From positions 1 through 29,752 of IMG/VR virus record IMGVR_UViG_3300042945_000585: a DNA stretch of 29,752 bases; one strand, 5' to 3'. Source of the stretch: a virus. Under the pieces are notes generated by a model that saw nothing but the letters and a program-made list of their open reading frames with translations, searched no databases and was not told the DNA's origin. The position numbers and the translations under genes were made by a program. Positions 28,346 through 29,752 of the stretch are shown piece after piece (positions within the stretch are counted from its first letter, which is position 1; every line of letters begins with the position of its first letter).

Positions 28346-29085
28346 TAAAACGTAACAATCAATGTTGGTGTTGCATTGTTTGTATTTGTTGCCGACATAT
28401 CACTTGTAGAAAGTGTTGACGGAAAAACCGATGAAGATATTGATGAGTCAAGAATAATAAATCTTCTCCTTGGAATTGATGAAACTGAATCTGCTCCAGC
28501 TACTTGTTGGACGAAATTATTACTATCATTATTAACGCTATGGGCCTTAACCGCGCACTGAGTTGTGGAATTATTATATATGCACCCCCAAAATAAACCT
28601 TTTACTGATGCCGTAATTGCTGTTGTGACCAATGTTCCGCTTGCTGTGCTTGATAAATTTGTTGAGGTTTCTTGAGATATTTTTGTTTTAGGCCATCCAG
28701 TAAGTAAGTCAGATTGATAAATTCCAAGAGTAAAAGTTGTATTGATATTTGCTGAGTGCATAATAAATGAAATTTGTGAAACTGTCGCAGTCCCATTTAT
28801 TAAAAATGGGCAAAGAATCGCTCCGTTTGTGCTTTGTAAATTTCCAGAATCAGTTATTTCTGGCCTTCCAATCATTAAATATGGATAATAATATCTTGAT
28901 GTAGATTTAACAAATGGAGTTGCCGCATATGCGCTTAGATAACCCTTAAAGGTTGCGTCACCAAAAAGGTATTTTTCTTCATCCCCCGCCGCCGGAGCGG
29001 GAACCAAGCCAGCCGTGCCTGCGACTGAACTGGTCGCTCCGACCATGTTGCTCGCCGCACCCCCGCCGCCGCCGAAGAAGCCCAT
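28345..29085 (-). CDS. adhesin/receptor-binding-type protein, 246 aa
   Basis: A Gly-rich leader (GFFGGGGGAASNMVG) is followed by TAGLVPAPAAGDEEKYLFGD, a short attachment motif very common near the start of phage fibre proteins. Residues about 50-246 form a beta-rich domain with TFKGYLSAYAATPFV, YYYPYLMIGRPEIT, FIMHSANINTTFTLGIYQSD and KGLFWGCIYNNSTTQCAVKA. The DNA of this domain is much AT-richer than the leader and both flanking genes, which points to domain swapping. It would be the host-binding tip of a small fibre or an appended capsid adhesin. Confidence 0.55.
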   Translation of the reverse strand: MGFFGGGGGAASNMVGATSSVAGTAGLVPAPAAGDEEKYLFGDATFKGYLSAYAATPFVKSTSRYYYPYLMIGRPEITDSGNLQSTNGAILCPFLINGTATVSQISFIMHSANINTTFTLGIYQSDLLTGWPKTKISQETSTNLSSTASGTLVTTAITASVKGLFWGCIYNNSTTQCAVKAHSVNNDSNNFVQQVAGADSVSSIPRRRFIILDSSISSSVFPSTLSTSDMSATNTNNATPTLIVTF

Positions 29086-29088
29086 AAA

Positions 29089-29493
29089 CTAACCCTGCAC
29101 TCCGATGACTCTGGCAGTTCCAGTAGAAGTAATCGCCGCAATCGCACCGGTTGGAATGAATGATCCCTCCCAAGTAATACCCTGACCAGCGGTAAGCTGA
29201 ATGTCTTCGGTCGCGCTGGCCGTGCCGTTGGTGTCAATAAACACCGTTCCGCTGGTGCATTGCACCAGAAGATAGTTTCGGGTGGAATTGGTGGCGAACA
29301 AGGTTCCGTTGGTCGTGCCAGCAGTCAAAGTTCCAGTGCTGGTCGTGCCACGAATGGGCGGAATCCCATCCGCCACATCCGCCTGAAGCGTGGTAAGCAA
29401 CGCCTCAATCTCGGTGAGATTGGCGTTGATGGACATGGTGCCGCCCGAAAGCGGTCCCAAGCTCTCAATAATAGTATTCCACTGACGACCCAT
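29089..29493 (-). CDS. small virion-type beta protein, 134 aa
   Basis: ATG 29493 has AAGGAGG 7 nt upstream. An N-terminal helical part (MSINANLTEIEALLTTLQAD) is followed by Thr/Gly-rich strands (GTTSTGTLTAGTTNGTLFA). A compact beta sandwich follows, with RNYLLVQCTSGTVFIDTNGT and LTAGQGITWEGSFIPTGAIA. Proteins with the R-x-x-L-x-V-Q-x-x-S-G pattern and an A-G-Q-x-x-x-W/F-x-G motif occur as appended head or tail proteins. The exact place in the virion is not known. Confidence 0.5.
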   Translation of the reverse strand: MGRQWNTIIESLGPLSGGTMSINANLTEIEALLTTLQADVADGIPPIRGTTSTGTLTAGTTNGTLFATNSTRNYLLVQCTSGTVFIDTNGTASATEDIQLTAGQGITWEGSFIPTGAIAAITSTGTARVIGVQG

Positions 29494-29507
29494 GACGGGC
29501 CTCCTTT

Positions 29508-29744
29508 TTAGTCCTTGCGGACGTAGATGGCAAGCCCGCCACCGGTCAGCGCCACCTGGGCAATATCGCCGTAGACGGTGACATTGGCCGCAAGCGTTGC
29601 CGTGGAGGTCGCGCCGCTGATGACAAGCGTGGCCGTGGATTGGGTGAGTGCCGTCACCGCATCGTAGCTTCCAGTGTTCGTGGAAGCCGACGATGCGATG
29701 ATCGTCCCACCATCACCCAGCGTGAGGCGAGATAAGAGGCGCAT
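29508..29744 (-). CDS. small virion-type protein, 78 aa
   Basis: The ATG at 29744 overlaps an upstream stop (TAATG), so the minus-strand operon continues beyond the right edge. The product is Thr/Ala/Ser-rich and beta-type (TLGDGGTIIASSASTNTGSY, STATLAANVTVYGDIAQVAL), with a basic end (YVRKD). It resembles a small capsid decoration or tail-associated protein but no family is identified. It sits beside the 134-aa beta protein, which has a similar style. Confidence 0.4.
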   Translation of the reverse strand: MRLLSRLTLGDGGTIIASSASTNTGSYDAVTALTQSTATLVISGATSTATLAANVTVYGDIAQVALTGGGLAIYVRKD

Positions 29745-29752
29745 TAGCTGTG

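Noticed and set aside
1-29752. CRISPR array or tRNA gene
   Set aside because: No set of identical repeats with regular unique spacers was seen; the repetitive DNA is explained by fibre-protein codons and left-end elements. No tRNA-like cloverleaf was noticed by eye, though a tRNA scan would be needed to exclude one.

Overview
The window is a stretch of a tailed double-stranded DNA phage genome, or of a closely related prophage, probably of podovirus type. The basis is a minus-strand block with a head-tail adaptor-like protein, a tail nozzle-like protein, a run of Ala/Gly/Gln-rich internal-virion (ejection)-type proteins, a virion-type muramidase and several tail-fibre/adhesin genes. There are no ribosomal, tRNA or housekeeping genes. 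The host cannot be named. Short-tail ejection proteins and a secreted cargo protein with a signal peptide fit a bacterial, probably Gram-negative host, but that is inference. Portal, capsid, terminase, DNA polymerase and RNA polymerase genes are not in the window and would have to lie beyond an end.

Layout, right to left along the main direction of transcription. 29744-23269 holds small virion-appendage genes, adhesins and fibres, with a holin-like gene in the middle. 23260-20025 holds a Pro/Glu-tailed protein, the adaptor, the nozzle and an acetyltransferase-like internal protein. 20025-14116 holds four probable internal virion proteins and a GH108-like muramidase. A single plus-strand gene at 13774-14115 then interrupts the minus strand. 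It encodes a secreted protein built of five consecutive 14-residue repeats. From 13736 to 1212 runs the early/replication block: four different PD-(D/E)XK-type nucleases (PDDEXK_5-like, Hjc-like, Cas4/RecB-like and CoiA-like), a probable ssDNA-binding protein, a PrimPol-SF3 helicase fusion, a zinc-finger companion protein, two glycosyltransferases, a 2OG-Fe(II) oxygenase and many small proteins. Most junctions there are ATGA, GTGA or TAATG, so the block is read as one translationally coupled operon.

The left 1.2 kb is different. It carries up to six very small plus-strand genes, several with good Shine-Dalgarno sequences, converging on the minus-strand operon. It is full of short direct repeats: a 10-bp repeat three times, a degenerate AACGGTAG element about five times, and a 25-bp tandem carrying TATAAGGG. 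This is the best candidate for an origin or control region.

How it fits together: PrimPol-helicase, SSB-like protein and nucleases would replicate and recombine the DNA. The glycosyltransferases and the oxygenase would modify a glycan, protein or other target. The right-hand block builds the tail, adhesins, ejection apparatus and cell-wall-degrading enzyme. The most unusual items are the 14-residue-repeat secreted protein, the oxygenase/glycosyltransferase set inside a replication operon, the CoiA-like nuclease coupled to the primase-helicase, and the repeat-rich left end.
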